DNA from: Lentzea aerocolonigenes
GTDB lineage: Bacteria; Actinomycetota; Actinomycetes; Mycobacteriales; Pseudonocardiaceae
Direction: 5' to 3'
Length of the DNA stretch: 41,842 bases
Assembly: GCF_000955955.1 (NCBI RefSeq)
Contig: NZ_JYJG01000207.1
Span: 1-41,842, forward strand
Shown: positions 8,355 through 16,343 of the stretch, in pieces
Layout of the letters: every line of letters starts with the position of its first letter
Numbering within the stretch: position 1 is the stretch's first letter
Notes under the pieces: generated by a model
What the model saw: only the letters and a program-made list of their open reading frames with translations
What the model was told of the DNA's origin: nothing
The model's database searches: none
Program-made: the position numbers and the translations under genes

Positions 8355-8746
8355 GTGTACCGCTACGTCGACGCAGGCCCCGCCCCGCCCGCTACCTCCG
8401 AGGCGACGTCGCGCGTGATGCGCAGGACTCGCCGGACCGGCACGGCGCCGGAGCTGGCAGTTCGGCGTGCGTTGCACCGGCGGGGGATGCGCTACCTGGT
8501 GGATGTGGCGCCGCCCAGCACCAATCGCCGCAGACGTGGCGACGTGCGGTGCACGGCCAAGTACCGAAGGCGAACCGCGAGTGGTGGGAGGTGAAACTGC
8601 ACGGTGTGGTCGTCCGTGATCGGGACACCGATGTGCAGCTCGCCGCCGCCGGCTGGCTGGTTGTGCGGGTGTGGGAGCACGAGGCCCCGGAGCAGGTTGC
8701 CGACCGGGTCGCCGCGCTCGTGAACTTCGGCCGGGTCAGGCCGTGA
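8355..8746 (+). pseudogene. vsr: vsr-type very short patch repair endonuclease, broken by internal deletion and frameshift
   Basis: The first frame gives a clear Vsr N-terminus: SRVMRRTRRTGTAPELAVRRALHRRGMRYLVD and so on to RRRGDV near base 8544. The rest of the protein is in another frame from about base 8549: VPKANREWWEVKLHGVVVRDRD and then AAAGWLVVRVWEHE, the Vsr C-terminus. Intact family members carry a block between these parts that includes a Phe-Val-x-Gly-Cys-Phe-Trp-His core needed for metal binding and catalysis. Here it is missing, replaced by a frame change, so roughly 20-25 residues were deleted. Vsr normally nicks T:G mismatches made by 5-methylcytosine deamination. It overlaps the YhaN-like gene tail-to-tail by 11 bases. 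Confidence 0.8.
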
Positions 8747-11366
8747 CCGGTGTGAGCTGGTGCAGCACGTCCCGTTCGCCCAGCTTCTCGCGAGCCCACT
8801 CCACGACCGAGCTCTCCTGCGCGAACAGGACGATCTGCCGGTCCTCCGACAACCGCAGCAACAGGTCCAGCACCGCCCGAGTGCGCGCGTCGTCGGCCTG
8901 CACGGTCACGTCGTCCAGCAGCAACGGACACGCCTCCGTGGCGAGGTGCTGGGCCAGCGCCACCCGCAGCAGCAGGTAGACCTGCTCCGCCGTGCCGAGC
9001 GACAACCGCGAAGCCTGGTGCCACGCCTCGGAAGCCGCACACACCCGCACGGCCAGCGACAGGGGATCCACGGCGGCATCCACGTAGCGCCCGTCGGTCA
9101 CGGCGGGCAGCCACGAGCGCAGGGTGTCCTCCAGCGCCGGGGCGATCGTGCTGTGCACCTTCTCCCGAGCCGCGGTCAGGTAGCGCGAGGCCAGGTCGTT
9201 CGCCTCGACCTCCGCCATCACGGCGGCCACCTCGGCGGCGGCCGTCTGCACCGCCTCCTCCGCGTCCGGAACGCTCGGCAGCACCCGTGCGACCTCGGCG
9301 AGCGTCGCGGCCAAGGACTCGCAGGATGTGGCGAGCGATGGGTCCACGGGATCGCAAGCGGCGTAACGAAGAGCTTCCTCCAGCAGTGCGGCGTGCCGGG
9401 TCTGGGCGGCGGAGAGCTGAGCCTCCAGATCGTCCAAAGTGCCGTCTGCCAGGAGGGATTGCAGTTCGGCCCACGCGTTGCGCTCCTCCTCGGCCTTGCG
9501 CAGCATGCGGTCCCAGCCGCGCTGCCACTCGGCGATCGAGCGGAGCAGGTCCTCCGGGCGTTCGCCGGAGCCGCCGATCGCGGTCACGGCGTTGCGCAGC
9601 AGGAACAACGCGCGGTTGTGGGCGATCCTGGCCTCGGCGACGGTGGCCTCGGCCAGGCGGCGGTCCTCCAGGGCCTGGGCGAGCAGAGGGCGTTGGGCGG
9701 CCATCAGTGCTTGGCGGGCGCGGACTTTGCAGTCGGTCTCGTAGTCGATCAACAGGTCCGGCACGGACATCATGTTGTCGACCTTGCCCCGTGCGGCCAG
9801 CTCCACCCGGACGGCCTTCTCGGTGCGCGCGACGTCGCACACGAGATCGAGGTGCGAGGCTTCCCAGGCGGGGCGGTTCGCCAGGCGCCACAACGTTTCG
9901 CGGTCCGATGGCACGCCCAGGGCGGAGCAGCCGGCGACGGCTTCGTCGTGCACGCGCACGGCCTCCAACGCCACCGCGCGCTGGCCCTCGGCCTCGGCCA
10001 GCTTGCGGTCCGCCACGAACAGCAGGCTGCGCGCCTGGTGCGCGGCGGCGGCGCGTTCTGCGGCGAACGAGACGGCGGCTTCGCGTTGTGGTGCATTGCC
10101 CCGGGCCAGTGCACCGCCGACGCCGGCGATCAGGGCGGCGACCAGCACGCCGATGGCGGCCATCTGCTGTCCCACCAGGAACAGCAGCACGCCGACCAGC
10201 GAGGTCAGACAGCTCAGGGCCAGCAGAGTGTTGCGCAGGAACGGGTTCGGCATCGCGATCTCCTGCACCCGCGCGGCCGCCACGTCGGCCTCCACCTGCA
10301 CGCGCGCGGCGTTGGCGGCGGCCTCGTCCTGGAACTGGCGCGCGGTGTCCACCTCGATGGACGCGGTGGTCAGCCGGGAGCCGCTCACCGGGTCCAGGCG
10401 AGTGGCCAGGCCGCGCAACACGGACGGTTCGGCGGACGTCACGGGCATCGGACGGCGCTCGTTGTGCGCCGCGGCAACGGCCGAAGCAGTCTCATACGCG
10501 CTGGCCACCACGCGGAGTTCCTCGTCCAGCGCGGTCTCGCCGACCGGGAACTCCGGCAGCGCTTCGAGTTCGCCCTCCAGCGTCGACGCGGACGGGCCGG
10601 TCAGCACGCGCGGAGTCGGGGCGGCGCGCCACGCGGCCAGAGCGCGGTTGACCTTCTGGGTCAGCTCCTCCTGCGCCGCCATGCCGGACGGCGGCTTGTC
10701 GCCGAAGCGCTCCTGCAGCTCGGCCAGGCGCGACGCACGGGAAGTCAGCGCCTCCAACGAAGCCGCGTGCGACTGGACGGCCAGGCGGGCGCGTGCCGCG
10801 GCGGCGGAACGGGCCTGCGTGCTCAGTTCCAGGTACCGCTCGTGGTCACGGCGGGCCACGCTCAGGTCGGTTTCGGCTTCACGCAAGCGGTTCCGGGCAT
10901 CGCGCAACGCGTCGACAGGTGCGGTCAGGCGTTGCAGGGCCTGCTCGACGGTGCCGTCCGTGCCCGCGGTGGCGGCGGCGCGGCGCAGATGGGTCTGCAG
11001 GCCGTCGGCCGCGTCCAGCACCGACAGGAGCTGCGCCTGGTCGACGCACGCCGTGGCGGCGAACGACATGCGATCCAGGCCGACCCTTCGCGCGACATCG
11101 GGAGCAGCGTCGTCGTTGAGGTCGCGGTCGACGAACACGACCTCGCCGGACTCCAACGACACGGTCGCTGCCACCCGCCACGACTCGCCGTGCCACGGGC
11201 GGTGCCGCGACGATGGTTCGCCGCACAGAGCCGCGCGAATGGCGGCGTGCCAAGAAGATTTCGCGGACTCGTTCACGCCCGACACCACGGTCAGGCCCGG
11301 TGCCAGCGGCAAAGTCCGGCCGTGCAGCGGCCCGAAGGCGTGCGCGGTCACCGACTCGATCTTCAT
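8736..11366 (-). CDS. YhaN-like SMC-type ATPase with membrane hairpin
   Basis: An 876-residue ATPase of the SbcC/YhaN type. The N-terminus MKIESVTAHAFGPL leads to a Walker A reading GVNESAKSS (near residue 30), with Ala where Gly is expected before the Lys. Long coiled-coil arms follow. Two adjacent hydrophobic helices at about 375-418 (TLLALSCLTSLVGVLLFLVG, then AAIGVLVAALIAGVGGAL) interrupt the coil, as in Bacillus YhaN. The C-terminus has a signature-like SLGTAEQVYLLLRVAL and Walker B CPLLLDDVTVQADD. Its ATG overlaps the phosphoesterase stop as ATGA. The pair matches the yhaO-yhaN arrangement, so it probably acts with the phosphoesterase on DNA ends near the membrane. Confidence 0.85.
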   Translation of the reverse strand: MKIESVTAHAFGPLHGRTLPLAPGLTVVSGVNESAKSSWHAAIRAALCGEPSSRHRPWHGESWRVAATVSLESGEVVFVDRDLNDDAAPDVARRVGLDRMSFAATACVDQAQLLSVLDAADGLQTHLRRAAATAGTDGTVEQALQRLTAPVDALRDARNRLREAETDLSVARRDHERYLELSTQARSAAAARARLAVQSHAASLEALTSRASRLAELQERFGDKPPSGMAAQEELTQKVNRALAAWRAAPTPRVLTGPSASTLEGELEALPEFPVGETALDEELRVVASAYETASAVAAAHNERRPMPVTSAEPSVLRGLATRLDPVSGSRLTTASIEVDTARQFQDEAAANAARVQVEADVAAARVQEIAMPNPFLRNTLLALSCLTSLVGVLLFLVGQQMAAIGVLVAALIAGVGGALARGNAPQREAAVSFAAERAAAAHQARSLLFVADRKLAEAEGQRAVALEAVRVHDEAVAGCSALGVPSDRETLWRLANRPAWEASHLDLVCDVARTEKAVRVELAARGKVDNMMSVPDLLIDYETDCKVRARQALMAAQRPLLAQALEDRRLAEATVAEARIAHNRALFLLRNAVTAIGGSGERPEDLLRSIAEWQRGWDRMLRKAEEERNAWAELQSLLADGTLDDLEAQLSAAQTRHAALLEEALRYAACDPVDPSLATSCESLAATLAEVARVLPSVPDAEEAVQTAAAEVAAVMAEVEANDLASRYLTAAREKVHSTIAPALEDTLRSWLPAVTDGRYVDAAVDPLSLAVRVCAASEAWHQASRLSLGTAEQVYLLLRVALAQHLATEACPLLLDDVTVQADDARTRAVLDLLLRLSEDRQIVLFAQESSVVEWAREKLGERDVLHQLTPVTA

Positions 11367-12202
11367 CGTTCCTCCAGCGCCCGCAGGCCGGTGGCGAGCA
11401 CGCGGCCGCGCAAGCCGGTGTCCAGAGAGAGATCCGCCAGCACATCACGCACGAACTGGCCGCGCACGGTTCGTTCCGCGGCGACGGAATCGAAGTCCAG
11501 CAACGGAAAAGCCTCCGACGACTCGGCCAGCAACCCCAGCGAGCGCGAGGCGGACACGTCGAACACCTCGCGCGACACCGTGCCGTCGTCGTGCACGGTG
11601 CAGAGAACGGCGCCGCGCTCACCGGTTTCGCCCGCGGTCAACGGATCCGGGTTGCCGGGGAACGTGTAGCGCACGGCGTGCTCTGGAGTGTGCTCGTGGC
11701 CCAGGAACGCGTGGTCCAGGCCGGTGATCGCGACGTCGTCCGGCGCGGATCCGTGGCACAGCGCCAGGTTCACGCCGGACCGGTTGACCGCGAAGCCGTC
11801 CAGGAAGTCCCGCGCCGGACCGGGGCCGACGTGCGCGGCGCCCCACAGCGTGACGCCGTCGGCGAGCTCCACGGGCGTCATGTTCTCCGACGAGAACACG
11901 TGCACGTTCGGCGTCCAGTCCACCTGCTGGTAGACGGACTGCGGTCCGTACCAGTCGTCGTTGCCCGGCGCCAGGAACACCGGCACCGGGCAGTCGAACG
12001 ACGACTGCAGGAACGAGGCGGTGGAAGGAGAGCAGCGATCGTGCTCGTACAGGTCGCCCGCGCAGAGCACCGCGTCGACGTTGGAATCCTGCGCGAGGTC
12101 CACGATGCGGCCCAGCGTGTCGCGCAACGCCTGACGCCGCGCGGGACCGGCGTTCGGGAAGCGCGTGTCCAGGTGGAGATCCGCGAAGAGCAGCAGTTTC
12201 AC
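11363..12202 (-). CDS. SbcD/Mre11/YhaO-like metallophosphoesterase
   Basis: A 279-residue calcineurin-like phosphoesterase. The metal-binding motifs run in order: FADLHLD (motif I), CAGDLYEHD (motif II), APGNDDW (motif III), ALCHG (motif IV) and GHEHTP (motif V). Motif III normally reads GNH(D/E); here the His is Asp, which may change activity because that His donates a proton in Mre11-type nucleases. The GTG at 12202 (VKLLLFADLHLD) is the natural start; longer reading frames upstream are out of character. It lies 8 bases after the small unknown gene and overlaps the YhaN-like ATPase gene. Predicted role: nuclease subunit of an SbcCD-like complex. Confidence 0.85.
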   Translation of the reverse strand: MKLLLFADLHLDTRFPNAGPARRQALRDTLGRIVDLAQDSNVDAVLCAGDLYEHDRCSPSTASFLQSSFDCPVPVFLAPGNDDWYGPQSVYQQVDWTPNVHVFSSENMTPVELADGVTLWGAAHVGPGPARDFLDGFAVNRSGVNLALCHGSAPDDVAITGLDHAFLGHEHTPEHAVRYTFPGNPDPLTAGETGERGAVLCTVHDDGTVSREVFDVSASRSLGLLAESSEAFPLLDFDSVAAERTVRGQFVRDVLADLSLDTGLRGRVLATGLRALEER

Positions 12203-12210
12203 CGGTGCCT

Positions 12211-12597
12211 TCAGGTGAGGTCGATGGTGCCGGACAGGGTCAGGGTCGGCCGCAGGGCCTCGACGACGGACGCGGTGTCGGCGTGCCAGCCGCGCAGTTC
12301 CGCGACGGTCGGGGTCAGCTCGTAGCCGTGGTGCCGGATCGCGCGGCTCAGTGCGTGCCACAGCTGGGAAGCGTCGTGCGCCACATCAGCGTCCACATGG
12401 GACGGAAGGCTGATCAGCAAGGCGTGCACGGGCTGGTCGGTGTTCCCGGCCGCACAAGCACGGGCTACCGACCGTTCCACGGCGGTGCGCAACAGCTCGG
12501 CGCAGCACCGGATTCGCACGCCGTCGAGCTGCTCCGGGCGCGCCAGCAGGTTCGCGACACAGGTCAGCCGGTCCTGCACATCGGAATGGATGGTCAT
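12211..12597 (-). CDS. Unknown small protein in the Rad50/YhaN operon
   Basis: A 128-residue soluble protein with no recognised domain. It looks mostly helical and contains two vicinal cysteines (IRCCAELLRT). The ATG at 12597 overlaps the stop of the upstream Rad50-like gene as ATGA, which fixes the start and shows translational coupling. It is followed after 8 bases by the phosphoesterase. Its constant position between two ATPase/nuclease genes suggests an adaptor or regulatory subunit of the same machine; this is inference from context only. Confidence 0.65.
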   Translation of the reverse strand: MTIHSDVQDRLTCVANLLARPEQLDGVRIRCCAELLRTAVERSVARACAAGNTDQPVHALLISLPSHVDADVAHDASQLWHALSRAIRHHGYELTPTVAELRGWHADTASVVEALRPTLTLSGTIDLT

Positions 12598-14999
12598 CTC
12601 TGCAACCACCCGGCGAGCAGCTCGGTGTCCCGGATCAGCACGTCCAGATCGCCGCCGTCACCGCCGACGCGGCACGCCTGCAGCAGATCGACGGCCCACG
12701 AGCCGACGACGTCCTCCAGGTGCGGCAACAGCTTTCCCGGCTCGCCGAGGTCGTCGAGCACGGCGAGCGCGAGCTTCTGCCTGGTCGTCAGCGCGCACTC
12801 CAGCACGCGTTCGACCTCGGCGTGCGGCATGCCCCGGCCGAGCCGTTCGCGCCGGAACCGGGCGTGCGACGCGGCTTCCAGGGCCGCCCGGCAGCACGAC
12901 GCCACCAGTTCGGTGCGCAGCGCCTCTGGCAGGTCCTCGTCACCTCGCATCGCACGGGCGTCGTTCAGGCAGCGGCCGACGGGGTCGTCGGACATCCGCA
13001 CCTGCACGACGGACTCCTCGCCGCGGCACACCTCCCACACCGTGGCGGGGAGCCTGAGCCGCCGCAACGCCTCGACCAGTCGTTCGTCGTGCGTGAAGAC
13101 CACGACCTGGCGGGTCAGCCCGACGTCGGCGAGCACCTGCGCGAGGCCGTCCACCTTGGACGGGTCCATCGCCTGCACCGGGTCGTCGATCACCACGAAC
13201 CGGAACGGGCTCTCGTCCACCATCGCGCGCGGCAGGAACAACGCGAGCCCCAGCGAGTGCAGCTCGCCCTGGCTCATCACCGCCAGCGCCGAGTTCGAGA
13301 CGCCGTCGACCGACACGTCCAGCTCGACGTTGCGGGTGCCGCCGAGCCGCACCGCGCCCAGGTCGACGTTGCTCTGCTGCCGCAGCCGCTGCCAGATCCG
13401 CTGCGACTCCTTGGCGAACGGCGCGATGCGCTCCGATCGCAACGTCGCCGCCGTCTTGCGGATCCAGTTCTCCGCCTCGGTCACGTCGGCCAGCACTTCG
13501 GCGTCCGCAAGCGCTTGCTGCGCCTGCGAGTGCCACTCGAACAACGCGATCGCCATCGGCCGCCACACCAGGTCACGCCGGTCGATCTGTTCGCGTGCGA
13601 CGGATTTCAGCTGGTCGACAGCCTGTATGAGGTCGGTATACCGGTCGAACAGTTCATGTCGCAGCCGTACCGGGTCGTCGATCGAGACGCAGTCGTCCCA
13701 CGCCTGCCAGGCCTGCAGCACCGCGGTCGTGTCGAGCACGCCCTGGGCATCCCTCAGCACGTCCGGCGCGGGATGGCACAACGCTCGCGCGGCCGCGACC
13801 GCCACGTCGAGGCGGTCGGCCGCGTCGTGCAGCTCCGCGGCGGCCTTGGCGAGGTGCTCGGCCCGTTCCCTGGCCTTGTGCAGCCACAGCCCGTCGAGCC
13901 GGCCGAGATCGCAGACCGGGCACGACTGGTTGCCACCGGACTCCTGCAACTGGATCGCGAGCCGCAAGATCTCGCTGCACCTGAGCGAGTCCTGCGCGTT
14001 ATCGGTTGCAACGACGGTTACAGCCCCTAACGCCAGATCGAGGGTCTCGCGGCACCGCTCGATCTCGTCGTCGGGCGGCAACTGCAGATCCATGATCTGG
14101 TGCAGCAGGTTCGTGCCGCTGCCGACATCGGCACCGAGTGCCAGGTCGGCGATCGCGTCGAGGTCGGGGGAGTCGCTGCCGAGCAGCTCGGCGGCACGGC
14201 GCGCGCGTTCGTCGGGCGACGCCGCCAGCTCCGCGCGCACCCGTTCACGCCTGTCATAGGGTCTCGCGACAATTTCAGCGAGTCGCTTGCGGTGCTCGGC
14301 GAGAGACTGTTGAGCTTCCGTTATAGCTTCTAGCCCCAGCAAACGGTGGAGCGCTTCGTAGAGGTCCTCAGGCTGTGCGTCGAGGACGGTCCCCAGCTCG
14401 CTGTAGGGCAGGAACGGCCGATAGGTCTCCAGCGCGTCGTGCCACCTGCGGTCGTCGAACGGCGCGTCGTCCTGTGTCCAGTCGCCCTGCGCCAGGTCGT
14501 CGCCCTCGTCCCAGCGCCTGCGGATCGTCGTCCGGTCCATCTGCCCGGCCTGCACGAGCTCCAGTTCGACGGCCGTGTCGGTCTGGTGCAGGTTGCGCCA
14601 GCCCTGCCGCCACACGTCGTGCCGTGCACGGGTCCAGCGGGCGTTGTAGCCGGTCAGCGCCAGTTCCGCGGCCTCTGCGAAGCTCGACTTGCCGCTCCCG
14701 TTGCGTCCGGTGACGACGGTCAGCCCTGGACCCGGTGCCAGCGGCAGGCGTGCCTGGGGCCCGATGCCCCGGAAGCCGCGCACCCGGATCTCCGACACGA
14801 AAATCCCCTGGCCGGGGCCGTCGGTCCGCTCTCTCGGCGTCCCGTGTTCCCGCGCCGGCGCACCGGCGAGCGCGTGGTCCAGCGCTGCTTCGCCACGGCA
14901 CGCCGCCAGCACCAGTTCCGCCGCACGTGGGGTGAGATCGTCTTTGGCCAGTCGCCCGGCCATCAGTTCGAGTAACCCGGCTTCACCCGCCACGGTCAC
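12594..14999 (-). CDS. Rad50/SbcC-like ATPase with CPVC zinc hook
   Basis: About 801 residues. A short helical N-terminal domain (about 1-45) precedes the ATPase: FRGIGPQARLPL, then Walker A GRNGSGKSS. Coiled-coil arms meet at QSCPVCDLG near the middle, the Cys-x-x-Cys zinc hook by which Rad50 arms dimerise. The C-terminal half has MSQGELHSLGLALFLPRA (signature), FRFVVIDDPVQAMD (Walker B and D-loop) and VVVFTHDE (H-loop). Rad50 homologues tether and process DNA ends with an Mre11-type partner; that partner is encoded two genes on. The start is GTG 14999, or GTG 14993, both after GGAGG. The extra N-terminal domain is not typical of SbcC. First gene of the operon. Confidence 0.85.
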   Translation of the reverse strand: MTVAGEAGLLELMAGRLAKDDLTPRAAELVLAACRGEAALDHALAGAPAREHGTPRERTDGPGQGIFVSEIRVRGFRGIGPQARLPLAPGPGLTVVTGRNGSGKSSFAEAAELALTGYNARWTRARHDVWRQGWRNLHQTDTAVELELVQAGQMDRTTIRRRWDEGDDLAQGDWTQDDAPFDDRRWHDALETYRPFLPYSELGTVLDAQPEDLYEALHRLLGLEAITEAQQSLAEHRKRLAEIVARPYDRRERVRAELAASPDERARRAAELLGSDSPDLDAIADLALGADVGSGTNLLHQIMDLQLPPDDEIERCRETLDLALGAVTVVATDNAQDSLRCSEILRLAIQLQESGGNQSCPVCDLGRLDGLWLHKARERAEHLAKAAAELHDAADRLDVAVAAARALCHPAPDVLRDAQGVLDTTAVLQAWQAWDDCVSIDDPVRLRHELFDRYTDLIQAVDQLKSVAREQIDRRDLVWRPMAIALFEWHSQAQQALADAEVLADVTEAENWIRKTAATLRSERIAPFAKESQRIWQRLRQQSNVDLGAVRLGGTRNVELDVSVDGVSNSALAVMSQGELHSLGLALFLPRAMVDESPFRFVVIDDPVQAMDPSKVDGLAQVLADVGLTRQVVVFTHDERLVEALRRLRLPATVWEVCRGEESVVQVRMSDDPVGRCLNDARAMRGDEDLPEALRTELVASCCRAALEAASHARFRRERLGRGMPHAEVERVLECALTTRQKLALAVLDDLGEPGKLLPHLEDVVGSWAVDLLQACRVGGDGGDLDVLIRDTELLAGWLQR

Positions 15000-15055
15000 A
15001 TTTCCTCCAGCTGCCACCACTCGATAGGGCGGCAACCTAGGTTCCAAATGAGACC

Positions 15056-15067
15056 TACTGGTGAGTA
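15056..15067. promoter_or_regulatory. TACTGGTGAGTA palindrome upstream of the Rad50-like operon
   Basis: TACT and AGTA are inverted arms around GGTG. The same 12 bases occur upstream of the thiolase gene (26466-26477). It lies about 57 bases before the first gene of the operon, where an operator would be expected. No regulator for it is known from this window. Confidence 0.4.
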
Positions 15068-15092
15068 CTCACACGATCGGGTGGTGTTACAT

Positions 15093-15116
15093 AGGGTGAC
15101 TAAAGTAGTCGTCCCT
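15093..15116 (-). terminator. Imperfect hairpin after the I36 inhibitor gene
   Basis: AGGG, one base, GACTA, then AAG, then TAGTC, two bases and CCCT form a stem with a small internal loop, placed directly after the inhibitor stop codon. There is no long T tract. It probably stabilises or ends the short inhibitor transcript. Confidence 0.4.
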
Positions 15117-15118
15117 CG

Positions 15119-15475
15119 TTATGGCCCCCACACTTCCAGCGCCCGGATCACGAAGTAGGCGTCCGGCACGTAGGTGCCGTGCTTCGGGTAGGTGGTGAAC
15201 TCGGCCTCGGTGGAGCAGTTCTCGCGCTGATACACGCTCGCGTCCCTGCTCAGGCGGTTGGCGAAGGACCGTCCGGTGAGGGTGAGCGGGATGCACTCGT
15301 CGGGGTTCGCGGTCTCCAGGTCGAGCCGCTGCACGGTGCCCGTGTAGTCGGGCCCGGTCCAGACGCAGAACTCGCCCTTGTCGCAGGCGTTGTCACTCTG
15401 CGCAACAGCGATCCCACTGGAGGCAACCGCGCCCGCAGTGATCACCAAGGCGGCGATGAGGCTCTTCGTCGACAT
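15119..15475 (-). CDS. Secreted peptidase inhibitor, family I36-like
   Basis: A 118-residue secreted protein. Residues 1-26 are a signal peptide (TKSLIAALVITAGAVASSG, then AVAQ). The mature part has the beta/gamma-crystallin-like pattern of the I36 inhibitor family (Streptomyces metalloproteinase inhibitor type): CDKGEFCVWTGPDYTGTVQ near residues 31-49, and two further cysteines (DECIPL and RENCST) for two disulphides. Members inhibit thermolysin-like proteases or simply share the fold. The ATG at 15475 has GGAGG six bases upstream. A monocistronic gene ending in a hairpin. Two secreted proteases are encoded elsewhere in the window, but no direct link is visible. Confidence 0.8.
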   Translation of the reverse strand: MSTKSLIAALVITAGAVASSGIAVAQSDNACDKGEFCVWTGPDYTGTVQRLDLETANPDECIPLTLTGRSFANRLSRDASVYQRENCSTEAEFTTYPKHGTYVPDAYFVIRALEVWGP

Positions 15476-15516
15476 GGGCGCACCTCCGTCAGAAGACGAG
15501 TGTGCGTCCGTTTGGA

Positions 15517-16326
15517 TCAATCGGCGAGACGATCTTGCAGCGCCTGAGCGTCCCGGGGCGCGTAGGCCTTCGCGTCGTTGTCGAAGTAGACGAACACGTC
15601 GCCGTGCTTGCGCCACTTCCTGACCTTCTTCGCCCACATGTCGAGGCCCTCGTCGGTGTAGCCGCTGACGTACAGCTCGTCGTGGCCGTGCAGCCGGACG
15701 TAGACGAAGTCGCTCGTCACCTCTTCGATCAGCGGGTACTTGCCGGCGGCGTCCGCGACCACGAGCGCGATGTCGTGGCGTTTGAGGAGGTCGACGAACT
15801 CCGGCGTCTTGAAGCTGTCGTGGCGGACTTCGAGGGCGTAGCGCATCGGGCGTTCGGCGTCGGTCGTGGTGTGCGCGGGGTCGACGCGGTGGTCGTGGCG
15901 CTTGGCCACGTCGGCCGCCTCGGTGGTGGTGCGGGGGAGGCCTTCGAAGAAGCTGGTGAGCAGGCCGGCGTCGAACTGCAGTGTCGGCGGGAGCTGCCAG
16001 AGGATCGGGCCGAGCTTCGGGCCCAGCGCGAGGACGCCGGACGCGAGGTAGTTCGCGAGGAGCTCGTTGCCGTCCTTGAGCCGCTTCATGTGCGTGATGA
16101 AGCGGCTGCCCTTGACGGCGAACTTGAAGTCGTCCGGGGTTTCGCTCGCCCACTTCTGGTAGCTCGACGGGCGTTGCAGCGAGTAGAAGGAACCGTTGAT
16201 CTCCACCGAGTTGAGCCGCTCGCTGAGGTAGGCGAGCTCGCGCTTCTGCGTGACGCCCTTGGGGTAGAACTTGCCGCGCCAGGGCGGATAGACCCATCCC
16301 GAAGTGCCGATCCTGACCTCGCCCAT
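15517..16326 (-). CDS. DUF72 family protein (paralogue 1)
   Basis: A 269-residue TIM-barrel-like protein of the DUF72 (YecE) family. Typical segments are RIGTSGWVYPPWRGKFYP at the N-terminus, VEINGSFYSLQRPSSYQKW, FKFAVKGSRFITH, LGPILWQLPP, and near the end YVRLHGHDELYVSGY followed by VFVYFDND. The biochemical role of the family is unknown. It has an insert around residues 145-160 (DPAHTTTDAERP) not seen in the second copy at 18742-19461. It starts only 17 bases from the divergent acetyltransferase gene, so both must use overlapping promoters and probably leaderless starts. Confidence 0.9.
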   Translation of the reverse strand: MGEVRIGTSGWVYPPWRGKFYPKGVTQKRELAYLSERLNSVEINGSFYSLQRPSSYQKWASETPDDFKFAVKGSRFITHMKRLKDGNELLANYLASGVLALGPKLGPILWQLPPTLQFDAGLLTSFFEGLPRTTTEAADVAKRHDHRVDPAHTTTDAERPMRYALEVRHDSFKTPEFVDLLKRHDIALVVADAAGKYPLIEEVTSDFVYVRLHGHDELYVSGYTDEGLDMWAKKVRKWRKHGDVFVYFDNDAKAYAPRDAQALQDRLAD

Positions 16327-16343
16327 GTGGTTATGTTGACACG

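Noticed and set aside
12211..15047. Long open frames opposite the Rad50-like genes and in other regions (for example 12205-14259 on the plus strand).
   Set aside because: Low-complexity Ser/Arg-rich translations typical of GC-rich antisense frames; no domains.
15048..15118. Short frames in the gap before the Rad50-like operon as a small peptide gene.
   Set aside because: No ribosome-binding site or coding bias.
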